A DNA stretch of 64,000 nucleotides from Bradyrhizobium barranii subsp. barranii (GCF_017565645.3 NZ_CP086136.1:2897501-2961500); one strand, 5' to 3'; positions 40,105 to 48,475 are shown, numbered from the stretch's first letter. Notes: a model not told the origin generated them from the letters alone. A program made the numbers and translations.

Positions 40105-40431
40105 CTACCGCCGCGCCACCAGCACGCCCACCAGGAACGCCACCATCAGTGCCGGCAGTGGCGCCTCGCGCACCATGCCGCGAACGATGTCCGGCCAGTG
40201 CTGGTCCGGGACGAGGCTTGGAGACCTGACTTCAGCCATCGGTGTCATGCCCCAGTCCGAGGCAAGTTCGGCGATCTCGCTCGAGGCCAAACGCACGCCG
40301 TCGCGGACACGGAAGATGGCGGCGTCGGATCGCTCGCGCGGTGCGAGCGCCATCAGTGTCGCGACGGCGGTGCGCAACGTCATCTCGCCAAAACCTTGCA
40401 GCCTCACCGACTCCTCGGGATCGGACGTCAT
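40105..40431 (-). CDS. Small protein with C-terminal membrane anchor
   Basis: A 108-residue protein with an N-terminal helical region (FGEMTLRTAVATLMALAPRE) and a hydrophobic tail (LPALMVAFLVGVLVARR) ending at the stop, as in tail-anchored proteins. The family is unknown. GAGGG lies about 12 bases before the ATG. It follows the 37-residue small gene by ten bases, so the two are probably cotranscribed. Confidence 0.6.
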   Translation of the reverse strand: MTSDPEESVRLQGFGEMTLRTAVATLMALAPRERSDAAIFRVRDGVRLASSEIAELASDWGMTPMAEVRSPSLVPDQHWPDIVRGMVREAPLPALMVAFLVGVLVARR

Positions 40432-40441
40432 GCGAAATCCC

Positions 40442-40555
40442 TCACAGCGCGAAGTGGTGCGCGATGGTGAATGCCGCCGTCGCGCACAGGACCAGCGTGG
40501 ATACCGCGCCGGCTACCCCGCGCGCGAGATGGGCTCGCGTCAGGTGCCTGGTCAT
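40442..40555 (-). CDS. 37-residue small membrane protein
   Basis: A short ORF beginning MTRHLTRAHLARGV, followed by a single hydrophobic span (VSTLVLCATAAFTIAHHFAL). TGGAG lies about eight bases before the ATG, a good ribosome site, and the gene lies ten bases upstream of the tail-anchored protein gene. Function unknown; a small inner-membrane peptide is likely if it is translated. Confidence 0.5.
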   Translation of the reverse strand: MTRHLTRAHLARGVAGAVSTLVLCATAAFTIAHHFAL

Positions 40556-40633
40556 GATTTTGCTCCATGCTCTGCATGGCAATGGCGGCGAGGAAGGTTG
40601 GTTCCTCGCGCGTCGCTCGAATCGCCCGACGCT

Positions 40634-40858
40634 CTACTTCCGCAAGAGCTCGCTCAAGGCCGCCGTCGCCTCGGCGCAGCGGATGTCGTCGATCTCGCGC
40701 GACAGGCTGAGCGCGCCGGATCTCAGTTCTTCGAGCCTCCAGCTCTCCGGATGCTGGCTTTCGAGCTGACCGAGACGCTTGTTCAGGTCATCCAGTCTCG
40801 ATTGGAGCTGCCCGATGCTGGCGGCCCCATTCACTTTCCAAACGCGCTGTGCACGCAT
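40634..40858 (-). CDS. Small coiled-coil hypothetical protein
   Basis: A 74-residue protein, nearly all helix, with a heptad pattern (IGQLQSRLDDLNKRLGQLES; LRSGALSLSREIDDIRCAEAT). GGGGAA lies before the ATG. No known domain. It resembles the neighbour at 41070-41330 in size and helical character. Confidence 0.55.
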   Translation of the reverse strand: MRAQRVWKVNGAASIGQLQSRLDDLNKRLGQLESQHPESWRLEELRSGALSLSREIDDIRCAEATAALSELLRK

Positions 40859-41069
40859 CGTAGTTCCCCTGCTAGTCTCACGGCGTTGTGAGCGGGGTTC
40901 GTGGCTGGAATGGGAGTTTCTTTTGTCCGGCTTCAGACGGTGGGGAACCGTTGCAAAAGGGCAACGCGGGTTCCTGCGCGTTGACCGGCGCGGACAGGGC
41001 TATCGCCCATCGCCCGCGCCCTTCTGTAGATGCCGTCGCGTTGCCTGGTCGGGCCCGGCACGATCCGCG

Positions 41070-41330
41070 TCAGGCGGCGCTCGGCCACCCGGTTGATCGC
41101 TTTTCGATGCGGCTTTCCAGGATCGCGATGCTCACCTGGAGATTGTCGCGCCGGGCTCTCAGGTTCTGCGCGAGCATCGGGTAGGCGAGATTGTTTGGAT
41201 CGGAGATTCCGGCCCTCCGCTCTTCCTCCTGAATGTCGGCGTCGAGCATTTGCGTGCGCCAACGCAGATCGGAGATCAGGACGTGGAGCTGTGTCGGGAT
41301 GGTCGCTTCGAAACGGGACGTCGATTGCAT
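41070..41330 (-). CDS. Small helical hypothetical protein
   Basis: An 86-residue protein made largely of amphipathic helices (LHVLISDLRWRTQMLDADIQ; LAQNLRARRDNLQVSIAILE). GAGGCGATCCC precedes the ATG. No family is recognised. The 200 bases downstream contain no supported gene. Confidence 0.55.
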   Translation of the reverse strand: MQSTSRFEATIPTQLHVLISDLRWRTQMLDADIQEEERRAGISDPNNLAYPMLAQNLRARRDNLQVSIAILESRIEKRSTGWPSAA

Positions 41331-41461
41331 GGGATCGCCTCACTATGAAACAGACCCACTGCGGGTCTGAGGGATTGGCGGGCGAGCAGCAAGGAGAGTG
41401 CCAGCGCGCCGGCTGAGGGCGAAGGCCTGCCGGGCGGCCGAAGGGGTGACGCTCTCCCCTT

Positions 41462-41547
41462 CGTCATTCCGGGGCGATGCGCAGCATTGAGCTATGATGT
41501 GCAATTGCGCATCATAGCTCGCCGCTTCGCCGCGCTCCGGAATGACG
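41462..41547. repeat. Palindromic repeat, family F second copy
   Basis: CGTCATTCCGG...CCGGAATGACG with the inner TGTGCAATTGCGCATCATAG stretch shared with 31350-31476. Confidence 0.75.
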
Positions 41548-41593
41548 GTGGCATGCCCGGGTGTTTCGCTTTGCTGTCAACCCAATTGCGCCA

Positions 41594-41648
41594 AATATTC
41601 CACTTTACCGAAATTCGGAAATGGCGTATGTGTAGCCCATCCCGGCTC
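41594..41648. repeat. 55-bp fragment of a long dispersed repeat (left copy)
   Basis: It begins AATATTCCACTTTACCGAAA and ends CCATCCCGGCTC. It matches 47846-47900 at 51 of 55 positions in the same orientation. The match ends abruptly on the right, so this is only the beginning of the longer element seen at 47846. Confidence 0.8.
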
Positions 41649-41672
41649 ATTCGGCTCGTAATGTTTGGCTGG

Positions 41673-42107
41673 CTATTCCCGAACGAAAATGTGGGACTTA
41701 ACCTTCCATTCGCCGTTGGACTGGTGTTCGTAAAGCTTAACGGTGCTTCCGGACAGCTTGGTCGTTTCCTCGCCTTTGACCAAGGAAGCTTTGAAGCGGG
41801 AGGTCACGTATGCGTTGTTTCCCATTGGCAAAACCTCAACAAGTTCAAGCTTGTGATTTCTGACGCTCGTTCCCCTTTTGGCAAAGAAGTCGCGTATCGC
41901 AGTCGCACCCGAAACGGGCGGTGCGCCGGGCGGGATTAGACTGGCATCGGTGGCATACATTGGCAGCAAGGCATCGAAATTTGGATCGTTGATCGCTGCA
42001 TCCCATTGCGCATTGAGTTTCGTCATGTCCTCAGTGAGCGGGTCCGCCCGCGCATGGCCGACAGTGACGAACAACAGCACCAGCAGCAGCGATAAGCTTT
42101 TGCTCAT
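41673..42107 (-). CDS. Exported NTF2-like (DUF4440/SnoaL-type) protein
   Basis: A 144-residue protein with a signal peptide (LSLLLVLLFVTVGHARA) and a cystatin/NTF2-like mature domain: LNAQWDAAINDPNFDALLPMYATDASLIPPG, GATAIRDFF, VTSRFKASL and WKVKSHIFV. Such domains are small binding or isomerase folds; the activity here is unknown. Base composition is less G+C-biased than in the core genes, consistent with its place in the mobile-element zone. Confidence 0.75.
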   Translation of the reverse strand: MSKSLSLLLVLLFVTVGHARADPLTEDMTKLNAQWDAAINDPNFDALLPMYATDASLIPPGAPPVSGATAIRDFFAKRGTSVRNHKLELVEVLPMGNNAYVTSRFKASLVKGEETTKLSGSTVKLYEHQSNGEWKVKSHIFVRE

Positions 42108-42693
42108 GACTTTGCCATCTTTGATCTGATCGTGTCCGCCAGTCGGGCGCGCCTATGCGACGCGCACGCTGGTGATCTATGAATGGCTGGTTCTGAAGAT
42201 CGCGCCTGCCAATGGCACCAAGGCTGCAATTTGAAGAGAAGCGGAGAGTTCGGCGTTTCTCCGTTTTGTGGGCAGCAGCTTCCGGCAAGCAAAGAGCGTG
42301 ACGGTGCGGGGAGGCTACACGGTTCTCGGAATAATGCCTACGGGTGTTTTGGGTCAGAAAGCCAGCGAATGTCGGCCCCGAACGCGGCATCGTCGATGGC
42401 TCGCACCGTGTCGTGGTGATGACGTGATGTCCGCAATGGCTGGCGGCGACCGTCGAAGGATGGGCGGTCCCTCCGCAATCGGTCGTCAGGGTTCTTCAGA
42501 GGGCAAAAAGAAACGCGGGGACCGCGCCACCGCACCTATTGAGAATATCTGGTGCGAGAAAATGCGTGGTTGCAGTTGCAGGGGACGCCGGAACGTTCGC
42601 TATACGCCGATAGCGAGCAGCGAGCGCTTTGCAGCGAAATGACGCGATGGGCCCAAAGGCGACACTCAAGAAAAGCCGCCAAGCGAGGCGGAC
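42108..42693. other. Region without a supported gene
   Basis: Short open frames in this interval lack ribosome sites and protein-like composition. One frame at about 42130-42234 reads VGRAYATRTLVIYEWLVL... before a stop and could be the tail of a lost gene, but it is too short to identify. Confidence 0.4.
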
Positions 42694-42784
42694 TTAAGAG
42701 CTGGCCCCGCAAATTCGGACAGTAGCTTGAGTGGATTTTCTGCCTGACAGCGGCGAGGATTCTTGCTGCGAATCAGGAGCGAAG

Positions 42785-43090
42785 ATGACGAAGAAGAGCC
42801 GCCGGACGCATTCTCCGGCATTCAAGGCGAAGGTTGCTTTGGCTGCGGTCAAAGGCGACAAGACACTGGCGGAGCTGGCGCAACTGTTTGATGTTCATCC
42901 GAACCAGATCACGATCTGGAAAAACCAGCTCCTGGAAGGCGCCGCCGGCGTGTTTGGGCATGACAAGACATCGGCCGAGACGCCGGTCGATTTGAAGGCG
43001 TTACATGCCAAGATCGGCGAGCTGGCGTTGGAAAACGATTTTTTGTCCGGCGCGCTCACCAAGGCGGGCCTGCTGAGCGCAAAGCGATGA
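42785..43090 (+). CDS. IS3-family transposase OrfA
   Basis: A 101-residue DNA-binding subunit. The helix-turn-helix is in SPAFKAKVALAAVKGDKTLAELAQLFDVHPNQITIWKNQL (in pieces), then a leucine-rich helix (LKALHAKIGELALENDFLSG) for multimerisation. The stop overlaps the OrfB start as ATGA. Many IS3 elements make an OrfAB fusion by -1 frameshifting; no clear slippery A-run is visible at the overlap. Confidence 0.92.
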   Translation: MTKKSRRTHSPAFKAKVALAAVKGDKTLAELAQLFDVHPNQITIWKNQLLEGAAGVFGHDKTSAETPVDLKALHAKIGELALENDFLSGALTKAGLLSAKR

Positions 43091-43914
43091 TCGACCGCGA
43101 TCATGATCTTTCTATCGTGCGCCAGGCGAAGGTCCTGAAGCTGGCTCGCAGCACGGTCTACTATGAACCTCGGCCAGTTTCGGCCGAGGACCTTGCCTTG
43201 ATGCGTCGGCTCGATGAGCTGCATCTCGATTATCCCTTCGCGGGAGCGCGTATGCTGCGATCGTTGCTGCGGCGGGAGGGCGTATACGCCGGTCGCCGCC
43301 ACATCGCGACGCTGATGAAGCGCATGCGGATCGAGGCGGTCTATCGTCGCCCGAACACGAGCAAGCCGGCTCCGGGTCACAAGATCTACCCGTACCTGTT
43401 GCGCGGATTGAAGATCGAGCGGCCCGACCATGCGTGGGCAATGGACATCACCTACATTCCGATGCGGCGTGGCTTCGTCTATCTCGCGGCGGTCGTCGAT
43501 GTGTTCAGCCGACGGGTCCTGGCCCATCGCGTCTCGATCACAATGGAGGCGGCCTTCTGCGTCGAAGCGGTCCAGGAGGCGTTGGCGAAGCACGGCAGGC
43601 CCGAGATTTTCAACACGGATCAGGGCAGCCAGTTCACCAGCCTCGAGTTCACCGATGTGCTGCTGGACGCGAAGATCGCCATCAGCATGGACGGCAAGGG
43701 CGCCTGGCGCGACAACGTGTTTGTCGAGCGGCTCTGGCGCACGGTCAAATACGAAGAAGTTTATCTCCGCGCCTACGACAGCGTGTCCGAGGCGCGAGCG
43801 TCAATTGCCAAGTATCTGGCCTTCTACAATCAGGGACGCCCTCACTCGAGCCTTGACGGGCGCACGCCCGACGAGGCTTACTTCGGCACGCAAGCTATGG
43901 TGATGGCCGCATGA
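43087..43914 (+). CDS. IS3-family transposase OrfB (DDE integrase)
   Basis: A 275-residue catalytic subunit. An N-terminal HTH_21-like part (ARMLRSLLRREGVYAGRRHIATLMK) precedes the DDE core: Asp in AWAMDITYIP, Asp in FNTDQGSQF and Glu in NVFVERLWRTVKYEEVY. It ends with the usual YNQGRPHSSLDGRTPDEAYF. All catalytic residues are present. Confidence 0.94.
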   Translation: MIDRDHDLSIVRQAKVLKLARSTVYYEPRPVSAEDLALMRRLDELHLDYPFAGARMLRSLLRREGVYAGRRHIATLMKRMRIEAVYRRPNTSKPAPGHKIYPYLLRGLKIERPDHAWAMDITYIPMRRGFVYLAAVVDVFSRRVLAHRVSITMEAAFCVEAVQEALAKHGRPEIFNTDQGSQFTSLEFTDVLLDAKIAISMDGKGAWRDNVFVERLWRTVKYEEVYLRAYDSVSEARASIAKYLAFYNQGRPHSSLDGRTPDEAYFGTQAMVMAA

Positions 43915-44158
43915 CCGTCGCCGACGGTTTTGTCGTCGCTCTGGTCGGGCTACGCCCTCCCGACGCAACGACAAAACCGTAAAGCCCCGCGTTCAGCATA
44001 ACCCGGCAGGAATCCACTTAAATCCAGCGGGGCGCTGTCCAAACAACCGGGGCCAGCTCTTTAGACCGGCGTCTCCCGGCGGACTGGCGGTAAGAGTGCC
44101 AACGCAATGTAGGGGTGTGGATAAAACAATCCGCCCCAGAGGAACCAGGCGGCCCTAG

Positions 44159-44298
44159 CCCGTCTTATTCGCGAGAGGGCGCCTGAGAGGCTGGCGAGCG
44201 TGGTGTAAAGCGCTGATGCGGCGTAGGATTCGGTTGCGAAGCCACCCCATCACCTTCAACCGCGAACGCCACGCCCGCCATGACCGATGATACGATTT
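44159..44298 (+). mobile_element. Left-end remnant of an IS1380-family element
   Basis: It begins CCCGTCTTATTCGCGAGAGG and runs through the transposase start (ATGACCGATGATACGATT), closely matching 44508-44632 except for 15 extra bases near 44190 and scattered changes. Similarity stops after six codons. The preceding bases are CTAG (44155-44158). The interval 44299-44507 between this remnant and the complete copy shows no gene. Confidence 0.8.
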
Positions 44299-44507
44299 CA
44301 GACCACTATCGAGAAGCAAGAATTCAACACAAATAAAACCTCTGCCTCGCGCTCGATCTCTTCATGCTTGATAGTCTCGTTTCGGAGGCTGATCACCTAC
44401 CGCGTCTAATAGGCCGCTCGCGCCGGTTTCTTTGGACGCGGCACGACCGCGACTCCACGTTTCGGCACAGAAATGATCGGGAGTCACTCAATCTTTCTTC
44501 AACTTAA

Positions 44508-46125
44508 CCCGTCTTATTCGTAAGAGTGCGCCTGAGGGGTAAAGCGCTGATGCGGCGTAGGATTCGGTTGCGAAGCCAACCCCATCACCTCCAACCGCGA
44601 ACGCCACGCCCGCCATGACCGACGATACGATTCCGCCCTTCTCGTTTCCAGCCGTTCACGCCAAGAAAGTCACAGCTGCCTTCGATGGTGGGCGCCTAAC
44701 CTCGAACGGGGGCGTGATGCTTCTGGCGATGGCCGAGCGGCGTCTCGGTTTGGCCAACAATCTGGCCCGGGTGTTCCCGGATCGGCGCGATCCGACGCGG
44801 GTCGTGCACAGCCTGGTCGATATGCTCCGCGCTCGCATGTTCGCGATCTGCTGCGGCTACGAGGACGCCGACGACCTCGATCATCTGAGGTCCGATCCGG
44901 CATTCAAACTGGCCTGCGGACGGCTGCCGGACACGGGCCGGGATTTGTGTTCCCAGCCGACGCTGTCGCGGCTGGAGAATGCTCCGCGCCTGCGCGACGT
45001 GATCCGGCTGACCTACATTTTGGTCGACGCATGGATGGATAGCTACCCGCGCGAGCCGGCATCCGTCACGCTCGACATCGATGATACCTGCGACGTCGTC
45101 CACGGCCATCAGCAGCTCTCGCTGTTCAACGCTCATTATGACGAACGCTGCTTCCTGCCGATCCACGTCTACGACACGGAGAAGAGCCGGCCCGTGGCCG
45201 TCGTGCTGCGGCCCGGCAAGACGCCGGGCGGCGTCGAGGTGCGTGCCCATCTGCGCCGCCTGGTACGGCATATCCGGACGCGATGGCACAACACGCAAAT
45301 TACGTTCCGTGGCGACGGGCACTATGCCCGGCCGGAGGCCATGGCGTGGTGCGAGACCAACGGCATCGACTACATCTTCGGTCTGTCCGGCACCAAGCCT
45401 CTCGCCAGAAAAGTCGACGAGGTCGCCGACGACATCCGCACGCGACGCGCCATCGAGAACCTGCCGGTTCTGCGTGGCTATACCGAGACGCGCCACAAGG
45501 CAAAGTCCTGGGATCGCGAACGGCGCACTGTCGCCCGTATTGAGGCGACGATGCTCGGCCTCGACATCCGCTTCGTCGTCACCAGCCTCGATGTCGGCTC
45601 GGCCGAGTGGATCTACGACAGCCTGTATTGCGCGCGCGGCCAAGCAGAGAATCTGATCAAGCTGCATAAGACACAGCTCGCCTCCGACCGCACCAGCTGC
45701 CGTTCGGCGCTCGCCAACCAGGTCCGTCTCGTGCTCCATACGGCCGCTTATTGGCTGATGCTGACCGTGCGCGACGCCATTCCCAAAGCCCGGGAATTGG
45801 CCGCTGCCGAGTTCGCGACGCTGCGTCTTCGTCTCTTGAAAATCGCTGCCCGTGTGGTCGAGACCACGAGCCGCATTCGCCTTGCGTTTGCCGCGGCATG
45901 TCCCGAAGCCGACCTGATCCGCGGCTTGCCAGGCGCGTTGCTGCCGCTCGGTCCTTGACCGGCGGGGCGTCCGCCCCCCGTTCGCCCAACCTATACCTCA
46001 AGCGCGTTGCAAAGTACGGGTCGTCAGGCGGTGAAAAGCCGAAGGCAATCCTGTGCGCCTCGTCAGACAAGATGTGCGGCCGCATCAATCGGGCCAAAAA
46101 GCCGCACTCTCACGAATAGGACGGG
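44508..46125 (+). mobile_element. Complete IS1380-family insertion sequence
   Basis: A 1618-bp element with 23-bp terminal inverted repeats, CCCGTCTTATTCGTAAGAGT... at the left and the complement of CCCGTCCTATTCGTGAGAGT... at the right (two mismatches). The bases immediately outside are TTAA (left) and CTAG (right), so its own flanks are not a matching duplication. CTAG instead matches the flank of the remnant at 44159. Confidence 0.88.
44615..45958 (+). CDS. IS1380-family transposase
   Basis: A 447-residue DDE transposase. Typical stretches are FDGGRLTSNGGVMLLAMAERRLGLA, ICCGYEDADDLDHLRSDPAFKL, CSQPTLSRLEN and the catalytic Asp in SVTLDIDDTCDVVHG. FRGDGHYARPEAMAWCE (second Asp) and RGQAENLIKLHK (Glu) follow. 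Full length, without internal stops. Confidence 0.94.
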   Translation: MTDDTIPPFSFPAVHAKKVTAAFDGGRLTSNGGVMLLAMAERRLGLANNLARVFPDRRDPTRVVHSLVDMLRARMFAICCGYEDADDLDHLRSDPAFKLACGRLPDTGRDLCSQPTLSRLENAPRLRDVIRLTYILVDAWMDSYPREPASVTLDIDDTCDVVHGHQQLSLFNAHYDERCFLPIHVYDTEKSRPVAVVLRPGKTPGGVEVRAHLRRLVRHIRTRWHNTQITFRGDGHYARPEAMAWCETNGIDYIFGLSGTKPLARKVDEVADDIRTRRAIENLPVLRGYTETRHKAKSWDRERRTVARIEATMLGLDIRFVVTSLDVGSAEWIYDSLYCARGQAENLIKLHKTQLASDRTSCRSALANQVRLVLHTAAYWLMLTVRDAIPKARELAAAEFATLRLRLLKIAARVVETTSRIRLAFAAACPEADLIRGLPGALLPLGP

Positions 46126-46223
46126 CTAGAGCGTCCCCTCTGTTCGGCATAGTTCGCAGTATAGTGCCCGCACGCAGAGATGAGGCTGAGATAAAGGATT
46201 GCAGCAACAATTAACGGAAACAT
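46110..46223 (-). CDS. Putative 37-residue lipoprotein-like ORF running into IS1380
   Basis: It begins MFPLIVAAILYLSLISACGH, a hydrophobic leader ending in a lipobox-like ISAC. GGAG lies eight bases before the ATG. The last five codons lie inside the right inverted repeat of the IS1380 element, so the native C-terminus was probably replaced by the insertion. Short, so coding status is tentative. Confidence 0.35.
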   Translation of the reverse strand: MFPLIVAAILYLSLISACGHYTANYAEQRGRSSPSYS

Positions 46224-46438
46224 GGGCCGGCTCCGATCACTGCTACGAATAAACATAAGGGAATTGGGTCACGGGGCAATACACGCCCTCGTCAACGAAT
46301 GAGTTCAAGACCGCATGGCAAGGTCCGGTTAGGCGCAATCGCGCCCAAGGTCGACCAGCAGCAAATCTGGATATGGTCCGCTCTGCCGCCGGAAGCGAAA
46401 GTGAGCTATCCCGCCGCGATGCAGCAGGAATGACGCTG

Positions 46439-46819
46439 ATGACCGAAACCGTCGCGCCCGTCGCCAAGCCTGTTCCTCGACCGCGATCCAGAAGCGCCGA
46501 GACCGTCAGCGCGTCGGCGCTGGCGCAGCACCTCGATTGCAGCCGGACCTACATCGGCAAGCTCGAAGCCGAAGGCGTAATCCAGCGGCAAGGTGACGGC
46601 TTCCCGCTCGATCAGAGCCGCGTCGCTTATCTGCGATACCTGCGGCGCGAGCGGCGGCAATCGTCGCGCAGTGAAGCCGATGCTGCGCACGGCGCGGCAA
46701 TGACAGCGTGTTTTCGAGAACGCTGCAATCTCCTCATGCTGTTGCCGAAAGGCAACTGGTTTATTGTTTCTTCGTTGAACTGTTCCATTTTGCGTTTACG
46801 CCGCAACAAACAGTTTTAG
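46439..46819 (+). CDS. HTH (Nu1-like) small DNA-binding protein, apparently truncated
   Basis: From ATG 46439 (AGGAA upstream) the first about 80 residues look like a small DNA-binding protein of the kind found in rhizobial prophages: PRPRSRSAETVSASALAQHLDCSRTYIGKLEAEG (in pieces) forms a helix-turn-helix and SRVAYLRYLRRERRQSSRSEADA follows. After about base 46690 the protein character changes to a short unrelated tail, suggesting a deletion or frameshift that removed the C-terminal half. Terminase small-subunit relatives are a possibility only. Confidence 0.5.
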   Translation: MTETVAPVAKPVPRPRSRSAETVSASALAQHLDCSRTYIGKLEAEGVIQRQGDGFPLDQSRVAYLRYLRRERRQSSRSEADAAHGAAMTACFRERCNLLMLLPKGNWFIVSSLNCSILRLRRNKQF

Positions 46820-46885
46820 ATTTGCGGTCTCCGGGCTGGGGCGTGTTTTACGACAGCGAATTTTCGAACCCGGAGGCTTTTCGAA

Positions 46886-47005
46886 ATGATTTTGGAATTC
46901 CTCGCAATTTTTTCTCTCGTTCAGTTCGCCAACATAATTTCGCGACTGATCGGTCAGCGGAATGACGTACTCTCCTACGTTTCAAGATCAGGTCCTCACC
47001 GGTAA
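46886..47005 (+). CDS. Putative 39-residue membrane peptide
   Basis: A short A+T-rich ORF with a strong ribosome site (GGAGG nine bases before the ATG) and one hydrophobic amphipathic segment (MILEFLAIFSLVQFANIISR), then a polar tail ending SGPHR. It lies in debris and has no identified partner or antisense RNA. The 358 bases after it (47006-47363) hold no supported gene. Confidence 0.4.
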   Translation: MILEFLAIFSLVQFANIISRLIGQRNDVLSYVSRSGPHR

Positions 47006-47363
47006 GTGCGGCTAAAGCGGCATTGCTGGCACCGTTTTGATGGCATCTATCCTGCACGGTGCGCGACGTAGCGATCTTGCGACCCGGCGCGCCATCGAGC
47101 GTGTGTGTTCGAGGTGCGCACAGAGATTGCCAAGGTCTAACAGGAAATGGCCGACAAGTGAGGTGAGCCGCCACTGGATGACGACACATGATGACCGCCG
47201 CTCAAGTCGCGACACAGGTCCTACGTCGCCTCCGTTGTGCCGGCGTGCCGGCACGCCATCCACCGCAATCTGTAGCGGCTTGCTTGTCCATCGCGGGCCG
47301 GGCGGAGTTGTTTGCTATTTCTGCTCCCCGCGATACTCTGACAATCGGCTGGGGGGCCTTAGA

Positions 47364-47555
47364 ATGTTCGATGTGTATCTGAACACCAGGCGTGATCTGT
47401 TGGTTGTGCGAAATGGTTTGCCAATTCCGCTTCCCGACGCGTCAGGCAGATGGCATAAGAAGAAAAAAGTAGCGAGCGTCAGCGAGGACATTAAGCTCGC
47501 CGTTCAGCGACAAGGCTACTACCTGCGCAAGCTAACGGACTTTAAGAAGCGTTAG
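47364..47555 (+). CDS. Small basic hypothetical protein
   Basis: A 63-residue protein (MFDVYLNTRRDLLVVRNGLP..., then RWHKKKKVASVSEDIKLAVQ and YYLRKLTDFKKR). It is basic, without signal peptide or membrane segment, and resembles short uncharacterised proteins common in Bradyrhizobium. A G-rich stretch precedes the ATG. The frame is open far upstream without protein-like composition, so the internal ATG is used. Confidence 0.55.
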   Translation: MFDVYLNTRRDLLVVRNGLPIPLPDASGRWHKKKKVASVSEDIKLAVQRQGYYLRKLTDFKKR

Positions 47556-47567
47556 TCCGCGAACCGC

Positions 47568-47772
47568 ATCTGCAACCTCTACAGCATCGCGACGAACCAA
47601 GCTGCGTCGCCGCCCTGTTTCGCGTCGCCAACTGATACGTCGGCAACCTCGCACCGATGCCCGGCGTGTTTCCCGACTATCGTGCGCCGGTCGTCCGCAA
47701 CACAGACGCAGGATGGTGTTGATGCGGTGGGGCATGCCGCCGCCACTCCGGACAGGCGTGCCGCCAGTCACG
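47568..47772 (+). pseudogene. Degraded SRAP (YedK-like) gene fragment
   Basis: Read with frame changes, the DNA encodes ICNLYSIATNQAA, then ALFRVAN-stop-YVGNLAPMPGVFPDYRAPVV (in pieces), RNTDAG, and after another shift LMRWGMPPP.RTGVPPVT. This follows the N-terminal third of SRAP proteins that start MCNLYS. The ATG has become ATC, one codon is TGA, at least two frameshifts are present, and the remainder is gone. An intact but different SRAP gene is at 32941. Confidence 0.75.
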
Positions 47773-47845
47773 CCGCCGGCGCCCGGCCGTCGGGCAAAAC
47801 ACCGGGTCATTCCGATCTGCGCCGGTGTCAAGCCGCGCCTGCAAG

Positions 47846-48391
47846 AATATTCCACTTTACCGAAATTCGGAAATAACGTATGTGTCGTCCATCCCGGCTC
47901 GCCAAGAGGGGCGATCTTGTGTCGTCACTGTCGCGAGCCGGGCTTGCGGTGGACGCGACAGCGTCGGGCGCGAGAGGTTAAGGGCAGGGCGGATTGCTCT
48001 CCGTGAGCCCAAGACTTTGTGCTGGATGAGCGGCGCTGTCAGGTTCGTCTCGTCTGTAAGTTTCCGGCTCCGTCGACAGGGCTGGAAAAACTGCGGCGAA
48101 ATGGCGGGCCGTGCGTACGGCAAAACCGTGTGGTCCTGGCCGTCGTTGCTACGGTCAAGTGCTTTGCGAATGCGGCAGTCGCGTCAACCGGCGCGGTGTC
48201 GGTGACTTTCGCTGGCGTGAGGGAGGCCAGAAGGAACTCGGCTCCCGGGAGAGCACGGCATAAGCCGTCCAACCACTGCGCAGGGAAGGCCGAGTGATTG
48301 GCACCACCCGTATGCTGCTGTGCGGTTTCCTTGCGTTACCTTTCGCGCAGCGGACCGCGGGTGCGAGGTCAGCACCCGGCCTTCCCTGCGC
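47846..48391. repeat. Long dispersed noncoding repeat (right copy)
   Basis: The first 55 bases match 41594-41648. The remainder lacks a credible gene although it is open in several frames. A perfect 15-bp inverted pair, GCGCAGGGAAGGCCG (48278-48292) and CGGCCTTCCCTGCGC (48377-48391), marks its right part. Similar text is, to my recollection, scattered through Bradyrhizobium genomes. The exact right boundary is uncertain. Confidence 0.55.
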
Positions 48392-48475
48392 CCTCTTGGC
48401 TTCGAGGGTGGAGTGACCAGGCAAAGCTCGGGCGAGATGCGCCGCGAGAGCGCGAAGGTGTGTCTGCAGCACTCG

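Larger units (their letters stand above)
42697..44060 (+). mobile_element. Complete IS3-family insertion sequence
   Basis: A 1364-bp element with imperfect terminal inverted repeats starting AGAGCTGGCCCCG at both ends and sharing a second block GGACAG (21 of 26 positions match). It is flanked by the 3-bp direct repeat TTA (42694-42696 and 44061-44063). It contains two overlapping transposase frames, so it may be functional. Confidence 0.88.

Noticed and set aside
42130..42234. Possible C-terminal gene tail (VGRAYATRTLVIYEWL...)
   Set aside because: Too short and unidentified; no start and no homologue recognised.
47846..48300. Open frames inside the long dispersed repeat as protein genes
   Set aside because: The sequence is open in several frames, and translations are Arg/Cys-rich without domain features, so it looks like noncoding repeat.
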